From: Solanum dulcamara | Lineage: Eukaryota > Streptophyta > Magnoliopsida > Solanales > Solanaceae | Assembly (NCBI RefSeq): GCF_947179165.1 | Contig: NC_077239.1 | Location: 22,227,134 to 22,291,133, forward strand | DNA length: 64,000 bases | Reading direction: 5' to 3' | Shown: positions 23,197-33,841 of the stretch, piece after piece | Position numbering within the stretch: position 1 is the first letter of the stretch | Layout of the letters: each line of letters opens with the position of its first letter | Notes under the pieces: generated by a model | Seen by the model: the letters and a program-made list of their open reading frames with translations, nothing else | Told to the model about the DNA's origin: nothing | The model's database searches: none | Program-made: the position numbers and the translations under genes

Positions 23197-26033
23197 TATC
23201 ACGACCCAACCCCGTAGGCCACGACTGGATTCCAACCTGGACCCCCCGTATACCTAACTATCATCTATAATCAAATTAAACTATAAATAAAATAATATCA
23301 TGTAACAGAAACCCATTGGGCGATAACATTTTCATAAGCTTGTAGACTTTATCATTTATGTTGTAACATGAAAGGGCATGCAAGCCGACAAGGCTGCCAT
23401 AATATAATAACATATACCATACATCATGTAGACCCAACTGAATCAAACTGATATACACAAACCTCAAATACATGTCTACAGACCTCTAACAATATCACTG
23501 ATAACTTATGGCGGTACAGGTCCCCCACCGTACCCCTGAATAATAAAACAATACTATATATCAATAGCTAATGCCAAAAACTAGGATCCAATACAATGGA
23601 GCCTCTTTCAGCTGAGCTGAACGGGATCCTAAGATAACGGACTCCCAAAACCTATACTTGTACCTGCAGGCATGAAATGCAGCACCCTCGAGAAATGGAG
23701 GGTCAATACGACATATGTACTGAGTATGTAAAATACAACACAATACGACTAGAGGCATATCTGAAATAGAGAAGTAGGGGATAAAATATCAAATCAGAAA
23801 CCTATACCTGGAAAAGTAAAATCATGCATGCTTAAATTTTCAATATAGCCGGCCCTATCAGGGATCCGGTGAATCATATTTGTACTACCATCACCTCCTT
23901 ATTACAACACATCATCACATCATCATTTATATACATACGTACTCGGTCCTCTAGTGAGGGTGCGACTAACAATGTCGTGGAATTGTGCACTATTACTATT
24001 CCCGGCCCCGAGGTCGACAAAAAAAGTGTTATAGTAGAGTACTAAGAAACCGGACATAATTTAAATCATTATCTGAGACTCAATAAAGTCATCAAGTAAA
24101 CCATCACTTGGAAGTAATTGAAGTACCTGCTAGGTGTCATGGAGGACTGTATGGAGCATCAACCATAAACATGTGTCAAAATGTTGCTAAACACCTTATA
24201 GGATCCAGACGTCTATCCTCGTGCAGCCCTTAAGGATAGAGGCCTATACCTCCAGTTACTATTTAAACCATCGAAGAATTGAAGATAGTAGCTTACTACT
24301 TTAAAGTTTAACATTCAAAAGTGAGTGAGGGTCCTGAAGTCATATTCAGAACCTGGGAATACAATTACCCGCAAAGCTCATATCATATCCTGCTTACATC
24401 TAAGACATGCCAAAAGAAAGAGAAAATATAGGCTTTACATACCTATACCAAAAACATACCAAGAGAAGCTTCACATACCTCTTATGAGTTACTCTTTATC
24501 CCGTTTGCCTCGTCGTCCTTTGAACTTATTCAATACGAAAGAAATATGAATATCAATAACCCTTGAATGTTCAACACCTTTAATTATACACGAGTATTCA
24601 TAGAACTCATTTCCTCGTTCGTCTTCTCGAGTAGTTCCTTAACTAGTTAAAGAGTTAACGAAAATCGAGCAGCACCTCCCCTATAATATACCCTATCCGA
24701 ATTTCCAATCACACCCCTAATAACTACAACCAACCAACAACAACAACCTGTAACATATATACAAGCAATTCACCCCAACATTACACAATATAAACCCTAA
24801 ACAACTCACTCCAAACTATCAAAATGTGAATTTTGGACAGCTTACTGTCTTGCATTGTCGCTTCATTTCGAAGGGATAATTGAGGGAAACAAGCTTTATG
24901 TACCTATGAAAGTTATATACATGTGTCTTAGGGTCCCATACAATTTCGAATCACCCCTACATCCATTCTGTACAAAAGGATATGCCCAAAATACCAACAG
25001 TAGTCCGTGTAACATGTCCAAAACCAAAATTTGGGCAGTACCTCCTCTATACTTCATCACCCTTTTTCGAGCAGAAGCAAAAATGGATTTTAAAGGCTAA
25101 ATGAAAGTTATATACCTATTAAATACCTTTCCAAAGAATATTTAATCACTTAAAATGAATATATACACAAGAAGTTATATTAATATTACTAATAATAGTC
25201 CCATTCAAAAACGGGTTTGTTAACTAGCTCTTAACGTTTTCTCTCTTTGTTCTTTCAACTCTCTCTCAAGTTTCAAAGTTTAAGGCTGAAGTAACGACAC
25301 ATTATTCATCCTAATACACATATATACACCTCTACATTTCCAAGTAATACCTTAGATAATTAATTTACGGAGAAAAAATGGAGACTTACCTTAGTTTTCT
25401 TCAAGCCGTGGCTGCCTCTCTTTTCTTCTCTACATTTTTGTTCTTAGTTGTTGCTGAATTTTTGAACCAAGAAATGACCTATGAGTCATTTAACATGTAT
25501 ATATATGTTGCATTAGGGGGTGACACATGGCATCCCCTGAGGGTGACACGTGTCCATCCCTCATTGGGCCAACACATACATACTGCTAATTAGGGGCTGC
25601 CACATGGCAATGAGGTCCACCCCCACACCCAAGAAGGCAGGTGGGTCAATTTCTTGCTTGGGGTACTTCCATGTGTCATCTTCTCCTTGATGTGATGTTT
25701 CATCCTCACCTCTTTCCCGTGGGTTCGTAATCTTGCCTCACTTTAAGAGCTTATGCAATCCTGGCTACATAAGCTTGACATGTACTCGAGTAGCTTACGT
25801 ATGTAAGACTTCTAAATCAGTTTTTTACATAGGTAAGTTGAGTCCTACCACTAATAACTTGGCCTCCAACTTCTTTTGGATTCTTATAACATTATCTCCA
25901 ACCTCGTCTACTATGAGGTGTCCCATTCTTCTTTCCTTAGAGTTGTTTGATAGTGTTGTAGATTATCCGAATCATATGGTAACTTCCAAGTAACTTAAGA
26001 GATATTCTGATATCAATAGCATGGGGTATAACA
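23197..26033 (-). repeat. Element D 3' LTR (2.84 kb)
   Basis: On the minus strand it begins TGTTATACCCC (26033) and ends GGGTCGTGATA (23197). It matches the other LTR over nearly its full length with scattered substitutions. It carries about 151 bases (24726-24876) that are absent from the 5' LTR. The open frames inside (for example 24325-24549 and 25733-25993) recur in the other LTR only because the LTRs are copies. Confidence 0.9.
25521..25680 (-). promoter_or_regulatory. U3 cluster of GACACATGG/GACACGTGTC units
   Basis: TGACACATGG (25521), GACACGTGTCC (25545), GCCACATGGCA (about 25599) and CCATGTGTCATC (about 25669) lie within 160 bases, in both orientations. The second contains a perfect ACACGTGT palindrome, the core of plant G-box elements bound by bZIP/bHLH factors. 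The same cluster, partly mutated, is in the 5' LTR near 32610-32770. Regulatory use is inference. Confidence 0.5.
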
Positions 26034-26050
26034 TCCTTCCCCCCTTTAGA
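26034..26050 (-). other. Element D polypurine tract
   Basis: On the minus strand this reads TTCTAAAGGGGGGAAGGA immediately before the 3' LTR start, a strong purine tract as required for plus-strand priming. Confidence 0.8.
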
Positions 26051-26199
26051 ACATTCGTCCTCGAATGTTAAACACAATTTCTCTCAAGAGTTTATATACA
26101 GATTATAGGGAGATTTCTTTCCATTACAATAACACATACTTTCATCAAGTGATCAATAAAAAGAGGTTCAGGAGTTGGAGTTACCTGTAAACATCGGGA

Positions 26200-27240
26200 A
26201 TAGGTATGGATACTTATGCTTCATCTCTTGTTTAGCCTCCTAGGTCATTTCTTCGCGATTCCTATTCCTCCATAACACTATGACCGAAGCTACGTCTTTA
26301 GTCTGCAATCTTCTAGTTTGCCTATTTAGGATGGCGATAGGTTGATCCTCGTAAGATAGCTCCTCTATGACCTGGATATCATCTATGGAACATACCCTGG
26401 GTGGCTCGTCAGTACCCTTGTGAAGCATCCCTATCTGATGGACTGGGTGTATAGTTTCCAAATAAGGTGGTAAGCTCAACTTACCAGCCACTTTGCCCAC
26501 CTTATGAGCAACTTGATACAGTCTAATATAATTTAGGTTAAGTTTCCTTTTCTAGATGACCCTTTTATGAACATCCAATTATCAATTTAAACTCTGTATG
26601 TCGATGTCGATTATCTGTATATCATTTCTGCCTACTCTGGGCTTTTAGTCAATAGCTTGCTTAATCATGTCGAGGCCTTTTTAGTTTAGTCTTTCTAACA
26701 TCGACCTATCAAAAAGGGGACTTACACGTCTTGCTCTACCAGTCTTTTACGGGGCCATTGGGATACTAGAGTAGTAATTATTATTGTAGGTAACTTGATA
26801 AGTGATAGATAATCATCCCAGCTATTTTCGAAGTTAACAACACCAGCCCATGACATATCTTCTAGCATTTAAGTGGTACACTTTAGCTTGGTCATCAGGT
26901 TCGAGGGTCAATTAGTGTACAAAGACTTATCTATCTTCCAAGTTTCTTTGCGGACTAATCCTCGATAGTTAACTTTAACTTGGGCTCCTTCATCTAGGAT
27001 AATAGCTATGGGGACTCCGTAAGGTCCTACTACACATTTACCCTATAATTGTATACCTTCTCGGTTGAGTAGGTAGCCTTTGATCGAAGGAGAAAGGGGT
27101 AATATCATTAATCCATAAGTAATATTCCCTCCAGAGTCATCTGGCACTAGAATGTGAAGTGAGTCTTGTAGCCCTGGTCATATTGTAGGATTTTCGACCT
27201 CGTGTATTATTTTCTGTCTTCTGTAATTACATCAACTAGT
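26200..27240 (-). pseudogene. pol: Element D integrase C-terminal remnant
   Basis: The open piece 26240-26500 contains VGKVA-type linker text, LPPYLETIHPVHQIGMLHK, IDDIQVIEELSYEDQPI and the chromodomain-like VIVLWRNRNREEMTW. Upstream (26540-26800) are KLNLNYIRLYQVAHKVGKVA, where the GPY motif has been lost, and YNNNYYSSIPMAP (about 26790). Faint core text continues to about 27240. No zinc module or complete catalytic triad is seen. Identity as the end of a chromovirus integrase is clear; it could not function. Confidence 0.8.
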
Positions 27241-27523
27241 ACCCTTACCTTTTGGGTTTTGCTTTTTTCCGCCATAAGAGTTGGCTGCCAAGTGGTGTCG
27301 AAATTCTCTCGCCCACTGGCCCATATAGCCATTCTGTGGTTTACCTCTAATTAACTGGTACTATGTTGAAGAGTTGTGACATTCGAGTGCGTCATTAGTT
27401 AGCAATTAGCTAATCCTTCTTGTCTTGCTTAAATCCTTCTAACAATACCCTCAATGTAATTTATAGTACTCTACGAACATAATCTCAAGTCGTTTCTCTG
27501 CCGCTAGTTCGGATTCTTCCATC
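27241..27523. other. Non-coding stretch of element D upstream of the 5S-like sequence
   Basis: No retroelement domain, long frame or repeat was recognised in these 283 bases. If the 5S-like sequence belongs to an inserted short element, one of its ends should lie here, but I could not place a boundary. Confidence 0.5.
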
Positions 27524-27643
27524 TCGTGCGACCACACCTGCACTATTGCACTAAATTCCGCCAGAATTTAGAAGTTAAGTATGCTTGGACGAGAGAAATA
27601 CTGGGATGGGTAACCTCCTTGGGAAGTTTTCATGTCGCGTTCC
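27524..27643 (+). pseudogene. 5S rRNA-like sequence (120 nt, full length)
   Basis: 5S rRNA is the 120-nt RNA of the large ribosomal subunit, transcribed by RNA polymerase III from internal promoter boxes. Aligned by eye to the plant 5S consensus, this segment runs from the 5' TGCGA...ACC...GCACTA to the 3' end at exactly 120 bases without needing large gaps. The A box falls at position 50 (AGTTAAGTATGCTTGG, from 27574). The intermediate/C box is GGATGGGTAACCTCC (27604-27618) followed by GGGAAGT. About a fifth of positions differ. A TTTT created at 27627-27630, inside the gene, would stop polymerase III early. It is antisense to element D. Alternatives: part of a Cassandra-type TRIM, whose LTRs carry 5S sequence, a 5S-derived SINE, or a stray 5S copy. 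Confidence 0.85.
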
Positions 27644-30401
27644 ATAGTAATCCTTGCAATAATATGTGGGGCACTCAATTTAGCCCAAAATTTATCTTAG
27701 AGTCGTCTCACTAGTCTTTATATGTTGCCTTGCCCTTTTCTCTGTTATCTTGCAACCTGTATAGGGGTAGATCTTTAGTTCCACTACGACCATGTCCCTT
27801 TTTGGTCATTTTGGTTTAACTCTTCCTATTTTATTCCCCACTTTTTGTACGCACCCATTCATTGGGGTTGGCTACTGAGTAGCACTAAAGTCCGTTCATA
27901 TAGTGACCTTTAGAGCCACTTTGAGTTTTGTCTATCCTTCGTTGGTATAGTCCCGAAGAAGTTTCGCATATGAGCTCGCCATCCTGTAGTAACCAGCTAG
28001 TTTTGCCCGTCTTACTTAAACCATTTTACACTTTCCTTACCCCAGCTGGTAACACTATATTATTGTTATCTCGTATCTTCCTTTACATTTACGAAACTAT
28101 GAGAAGGTGCTCAACTTAAACTGAGAAATACCCTAGAGTCATCTCTCTAGGTCTCACCTTATCGCACTTCTTTCCTTTCCCTTATTCACTCTGTGTTCTT
28201 CTTATTTTCTACCACAGGATGCTTTCTATTCTTTTGTCCTTGGTTATACATCTATCGTAACATCATTTGCGACCAACTCTATAGCAAACATTTTGGCTTT
28301 TGGTCTAGGATGCTGTTATTATCTTTTGTAGTGTCCCTTGAGTTATTCGATATCCTTTCATTGCTATATTCTTTTGCTTTTATACGTACCCACCTTCTAG
28401 CGTTATGTTATTCCAAGTCTTGCTGGAAACTTCTTAACACTATCTTGCATAGTATTCTAACTTCTATCCAATTATTGACGACTTCCAAATCCTTCTAACT
28501 GGGTTCAACAAAGGATCTTATTGAATTTTAAGCTTCCATCTAGAACATGTTGCCATATCAATTGCCTTCATCTTACCCTTTGCAGTTTTCTAACTTGCTT
28601 CCCCTCTTTAGAGGGTACTTATACCTTTATCCGCTTATACCTTGCTCTATGTTCAGTCTCAATTTCGTCCAGTCTTCTTCCCTAATGTACTTGGTACTGT
28701 ATCATGTCCCCGTCTTCCTGCATTATTGTTTTTTGCAAACCTGATTATCCAGGTACGGAACCTTGGCTAAATTATGAAGCATCGAGAACCCTTTTCATCC
28801 ATAGTGAGACACCTTATCAATTAATCTGTACTTGAGTAATGAGACCCATGGAACAACTCGTCCAAGGCCACATTCTACTTGTCTTTATAAAAAGTTAATA
28901 TACACTTGTAGCCATTCTAAATTTTCTTTTAACTAGGCAACATTTGTATTCCGGCATTCATTGTCCCATGTGCTCTTGGAGTAGTGGCTTTCCCAACCTA
29001 TATCTTTTGTTTCTTGAGATAAATGGAAGCTGCGCCTTTTATTCCTTGGGGTGAATGTAGGTTACACCAATTATTCCTTAAGTTTGCCATCTTCATCCCT
29101 TAAGGGTTCCACTATTTTTGGGTTGACATTGTGTACACGCATCATTTCTTTGTATCTTAAGCTCCATGCTCTTACTGCATACTCAACGTAGGCTTTTAAA
29201 TTAGTCAACGTATACTAAGTGCGCCTTACTAGTGGTCCTACTTTATCCCTATATAATTGTATCACCCCGTTTAATTCATACTTACATATCCCCCTTTTTG
29301 TTCGTACTCATATTCAGTTCCTAACATCTCTTTGTGGTGCTTCTGTGCGAAGTTCTTTCCCTAATTAGTCGGTGGAGGATTATAAACTGTTATCGTAAAC
29401 CATTTTCCAACCATTGTTTGAAGAAACTAGAATCTCTTAAACATCACAGTATCTCTTTTAATACTTGACCTACCTTGTCTCCTTCTGGGTTTATCCTCGA
29501 GTTGTGAACAACTTATGTAATTTACAATTAGGAGTTGGGGACTTGGTACTTTCAAAATGAGTGAAGCTCAATTACTGGACATCTTACCTTTCAACCTGAG
29601 CTTCTCTTTTTTTCTATAGCATAATTACGGCTCGAGATACAATGGTCTGAACTGTACTGCTCAGACAGACTTTTGTTTCTCCATAATAAACTTCCCCGAG
29701 TAAAAAGGGTATTCCTTATTGACGACATGAAGAGTACCTCTTACAGCTTTAATTTGGCATAATATCGGTACTCAGTATCAATTTCCAAGACATGTTATAA
29801 AGCTATGTTTTATTCCCTTTTTCTTGTTTTGGGAAAATTTCGGTAAAGTTTCCTCTATACTTCTTACTATCCCACAACCTGCACACAGAAAATACCAACA
29901 AAGCCTTATAGGGCCAACACATATATATATTCATATTATATCACAGCCACACAGAGCTTTCAATATCATCTCATATCATAGCCACACAGGGCTTTCAACC
30001 TTAACAATAGTATGAAAGTGACGGACTTACCTCGTACGCCCAACTTTAAACTACATTTGTTGCACTTTCTGTCTGCTTTCCTTTCAGGTTTCAACTTTAC
30101 ATTTTAATCACATGTTAATACCTTACCCGACAGATATCTTTTGGGCCTTTACTTTACTTACCAGCGTGCTTTGTAACTTCCCATGTCATGAATTACTTCC
30201 TTCTGTTGGTGTTGTCCTTCTGTTAAGATCCAAGGTTAGTATAAGGAATTTTCCTATGTCTCGGATCTATAGCACGATCTCAAATGTAAAAGAAAGGTAA
30301 CATTCTAAATGTCCTGTACCCTCCTATTTATAGATGTGTCGTGCAACATATTGATACACAAGATTCTATACACGGTCTGCAAACAATCTAAGGATGAACT
30401 A
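27644..30401 (-). other. Non-coding interior and leader of element D
   Basis: About 2.7 kb with strong CT bias on the plus strand (so AG-rich in the element's sense) and no recognisable retroelement domain in either strand; open frames such as 28193-28498 have no family signature. A short repeat ATATCAYAGCCACACAGRGC occurs twice at about 29938-30003. The last 150 bases before the PBS (about 30240-30390) resemble the leaders of M2 and M3 (GTAACATTC...CCTATTTATAGATGTG), so the 5' leader is shared with autonomous relatives. Confidence 0.65.
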
Positions 30402-30412
30402 CTCTGGTACCA
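30402..30412 (-). other. Element D primer binding site
   Basis: On the minus strand this reads TGGTACCAGAG, one substitution from the tRNA-Met-type TGGTATCAGAG. It lies four bases from the 5' LTR end at 30417. Confidence 0.8.
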
Positions 30413-30416
30413 CTTC

Positions 30417-33131
30417 TGTTGCGACCCAAGCCCATAGGCCGCGACTGGGGTCCGACCTGGACCCCCCATATACCTAACTATCAGATGTGGTCAAATTGAC
30501 CTATAAATAAAATAATATCATGTAATAGAGCCCCATTGGGCGATAATATTTTCATAAACCTGTAGACCTTTTTATTTGTGTCGTAACATGAAAGGGCATG
30601 CAAGCCGATAAGGCTGCCATAACAAAATAGCATATACCATACATCATATAGACCCGGCTGAAACAAACTAATATACACAACCAACATATACATGTCTACA
30701 GACCTCTAACAATATCAATGGAAACATATGGCGGGACAGGGCCCCTACTATATCCCTGAATAACAAAACAATACTATACATCAACAGCCAATGCCAAAAA
30801 CTAGGCTCTGATACAATGGAGCCTCTTCCAACTGAGCTGAGCGGGATCCTAAGATGACGGACTCCCAAAGCCGGTACCTGTACCTGCGGGTATGAAACGT
30901 AACCCCCCAAGAAAAGGGGGTCAATACGACATATATACTGAGTATGTAAAACATAACACAATACGACTAGAGGCATATCTGAAATAGAGAAGTAGGGGAT
31001 AAAATATCAAATCAGAAACCTGTACCTGGAAAAGTAAGATCATACGTGCTCAAAATTTCAATATAGTCGGCCCTATCTGGGATCTGGTGAATCATATCTG
31101 TAGTACCATCACCTCATTATTACAACACATCATCACATCATATTATATATATACATACGTACTCGGCCCTCTAGTGAGGGTGCGATGAACAATTCTATGG
31201 AATTGTGCACGATTACTATTCCTAGCCCTGGGGTCGACAAAAGAAGTGTTACAGTATGCACGAGTAGAGTAGTGAGAAACCAGACACAATTTAAATCATT
31301 ATCTGAGACTCAATAAAGTCATCAAGTGAACCATCACTTGGAAGTAATTGAAGTACCTGCTAGGTGTCACGGAGGACTGTATGGAGCATCAGAAACCATA
31401 AACATGTGTCAAAATGTTGCTAAACACCTTATAGGATCCAGACGTCTGTCCTCGTGGAGCCCTTAAGGTTAGAGGCCTATACCTCCAATTACTATTTAAA
31501 CCATCGAAGAATCAAAGATAGTAGCTTACTACTTTAAAGTTTAACATTCAAAAGTGAGTGAGGGTCCTGAAGTCATATTCAGAACCTGGGAGTGCAATTA
31601 CCCGCAAAGCTCATATCATATCCTGCTTACATCTAAGACATACCAAAAGAAAGAGAAAATATAAGCTTTACATACCTATACCAAAAACATACCAAGAGAA
31701 GCTTTACATACCTCTTATGAGTTACTCTTTATCCCGTTTGCCTTGTCGTCCTTTGAACTTATTCAATACGAAAGAAATACGAATATCAACAACCCTTGAA
31801 TATTCAGCACCTTTAATTATACATGAGTATTCATAGAACTCATTTCCTTGTTCGTCTTCTCGAGTAGTTCCTTAACTAGTTAAAGAGTTAACGAAAATCG
31901 GGCAGCACCTCCCCTATAATATACCCTATCCGAATTTCCAATCACACCCCTAATAACTAATTGAGGGAAACAGGCTTTATGTCCTCCATGAAAGTTATAT
32001 ACATGTTTCTTAGGGTCGCATACAATTTCAAATCACCCCTACATCAATTCTGTACAAAAATATATGCCCAAAATACCAACAGCAGTCCGTGTAAGATGTG
32101 CAAAACCAAAATCTAGGTAGTACCTCCTCTATACTTCATCACCCTTTTTCGAGCACATAAAAGAAAAAATGGATTTTAAATTCTAAATGAAAGTTATATA
32201 CCTATGAAATACCTTTAAAAAACATATTGAATCACTTTAAACGAAGATGTACATAAGAAGTTATACTAATATTACTAACAAAAGTCTCATTCAAAAATGG
32301 GTTTGTTAACTAGCTCTTAACGTTTTCTCTCTTTGTTCTTTCAACTTTCTCTCAAGTTTCCAAGTGTAAGGCTGAAGTAACGACTCATTATTCATCCTAT
32401 TACACATATATACACTTCCACGTATCCGAGCAATACCTTAGATAATTAATTCACAGAGAAAAATTAGAGACTTACCTTAGTTTTCTTCAAGCCGTGGCAG
32501 CCTCTCTTTTTTTCTCTACATTTTTATTCTTAGTTGTTGCTGAAGTTTTGAACCAAAAAATGACCTATGAGTCATTTAACATGTAGATATATGTTTCCTT
32601 AGGGGGTGACATGTGGCGTCCCCTAAGGGTGACATTTGTCTAGCCCCCATTGGGCCAACACATACATGCTACCAATTAGGGGCTGCCATGTCATAGTGGG
32701 GTCCACCCCCATCCCTAAGCTGGCAGGTGGGTCACCTTCTTGCTTGAGGTGATGCCATGTGTCATCTTCTCCTTGATGCGATGTGTTATCCTCTCCTCTT
32801 TCCCATGGGTTCGTAATCTCATTCGTAATCTTGCCTTATTTTAAGAGCCTATAAAATCCTGGCTACATAAGCTTGACATGTACTCAAGTAGCTTACCTAT
32901 GTAAGACTTCTAAATTAGTGGTTTACATAGGTAAGTTGAGTCCTATGACACATCACTTGGTCTCCAACTTCTTCCGAATTCTTATAACGTTATCTCCAAC
33001 CTCCTCTACTATGAGGTGTCCCATTCTCCTTTCCTTAGAGTTGTTTGATAGTGTTGTAGATTATCCAAACCATATGGTAACTTCCAACAAACTTAAGAGA
33101 CATTCCGAGCTCAATAGTATGGGGTATAACA
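30417..33131 (-). repeat. Element D 5' LTR (2.72 kb)
   Basis: Begins on the plus strand with TGTTGCGACCC (30417) and ends in GGGGTATAACA (33131), the same termini as the other LTR. The two are near-identical over long stretches (for example 24300-24500 against 31530-31730). The main difference is loss of about 151 bases at about 31960 (CTAATAACTAATTGAGG). The flanking TTTTA at 33132-33136 completes the insertion. Confidence 0.9.
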
Positions 33132-33623
33132 TTTTAGCTTGATAAATTCTTGTACCTTGGAATCCCTCAATTCCAATGTGAAGAAGCGATCAAAAAACAC
33201 TCCTTTGAACTCCAACTTAGTCAGAGGATCCACCTCTCTAGGCCTCTTGCTTTTCCATTGATCATACCAAATTTGAGCAATATCTTTTAATTGATACGTA
33301 GCCAACTCCTCCCTCTCAACCGTGATAAACCCCATAATATCCACAATCTTGTGAATGCTATCAACAAATTATTGTCGGTCTTCTTCAACCTAGGAACCTC
33401 AAAACTCTGAAGGATTCATTCTCATTAAGTCGCAAACCCTTGTTACCACCATAACCAAATTTGGTTTCACAGGAGCCACTACCTATTAATTGTCTTGAGC
33501 CATAACGGTTAGTGCAAGCACTTGGAACTCAACATTGGAGACTTGGTCATTCAAGGGATCATTCGGAGCTTGTAGCTCCACTTCAACCACATTCGTACTA
33601 GCAGGGTATCTTCATGGAGTTAT
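33132..33623 (-). pseudogene. gag: M3 gag, part 2 (N-terminal side)
   Basis: Continuation of M3 gag after D. The open piece 33111-33344 contains the capsid block ATYQLKDIAQIWYDQWKSK, then LEFKGVFFDRFFTLELRDSKVQEFIKL, the same region as P1 near 1610 and M2 near 18830. The N-terminus lies at about 33623, where the codon before TPxRR reads ATA and a stop follows two codons later. The leader and PBS come next at 33624-33841. Confidence 0.82.
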
Positions 33624-33825
33624 TATCTAAAAATCACAAATAACATGCATTAGAGGGAAAGGGTTAGTATACCACTCTACCGCACGATATGAATAATAAA
33701 AGAAGTGAGATTTTCCTAAGATGTTTCATAGCCTCCTATTCATAGATGTGGCGTGCTTCATAGAAATGAACAAGACTCTACCTAATTTGACATGTTAGAT
33801 TCCCTAGGATACTCCAAAGCCTTGT

Positions 33826-33837
33826 TCTCTGATATTA
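33826..33837 (-). other. M3 primer binding site (decayed)
   Basis: On the minus strand this reads TAATATCAGAGA, a weakened TGGTATCAGAG, four bases from the 5' LTR end at 33842. The stretch 33624-33825 is untranslated leader resembling that of M2. Confidence 0.7.
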
Positions 33838-33841
33838 AGTT

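Larger units (their letters stand above)
23197..33131 (-). mobile_element. Element D: complete 9.9-kb non-autonomous LTR retrotransposon
   Basis: Two LTRs in the same orientation (23197-26033 and 30417-33131) bound a 4.4-kb interior with a polypurine tract and PBS in the right places, and TTTTA flanks the whole. Gag text of M3 joins when D is removed, so D is a true insertion. The interior keeps only an integrase C-terminal remnant next to the 3' LTR and a leader next to the PBS that resembles leaders of M2 and M3. Between them I see no RT, RNase H, protease or gag. This is the make-up of a large retrotransposon derivative that would depend on proteins from relatives. Its centre carries a 5S rRNA-like sequence. 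Confidence 0.9.

Noticed and set aside
25733..25993. Open frame antisense to the D LTR that recurs at 32873-33142 and, inverted, at 63628-63975, suggesting a conserved protein
   Set aside because: The three loci are copies of one LTR family, so any frame would recur. There is no start context, no domain signature and no codon-level conservation visible beyond overall LTR similarity.
28193..28498. 101-codon hydrophobic frame in element D interior
   Set aside because: The hydrophobicity follows from CT-rich sequence (Phe, Leu, Ser, Tyr codons). No family signature, and neighbouring frames look the same.
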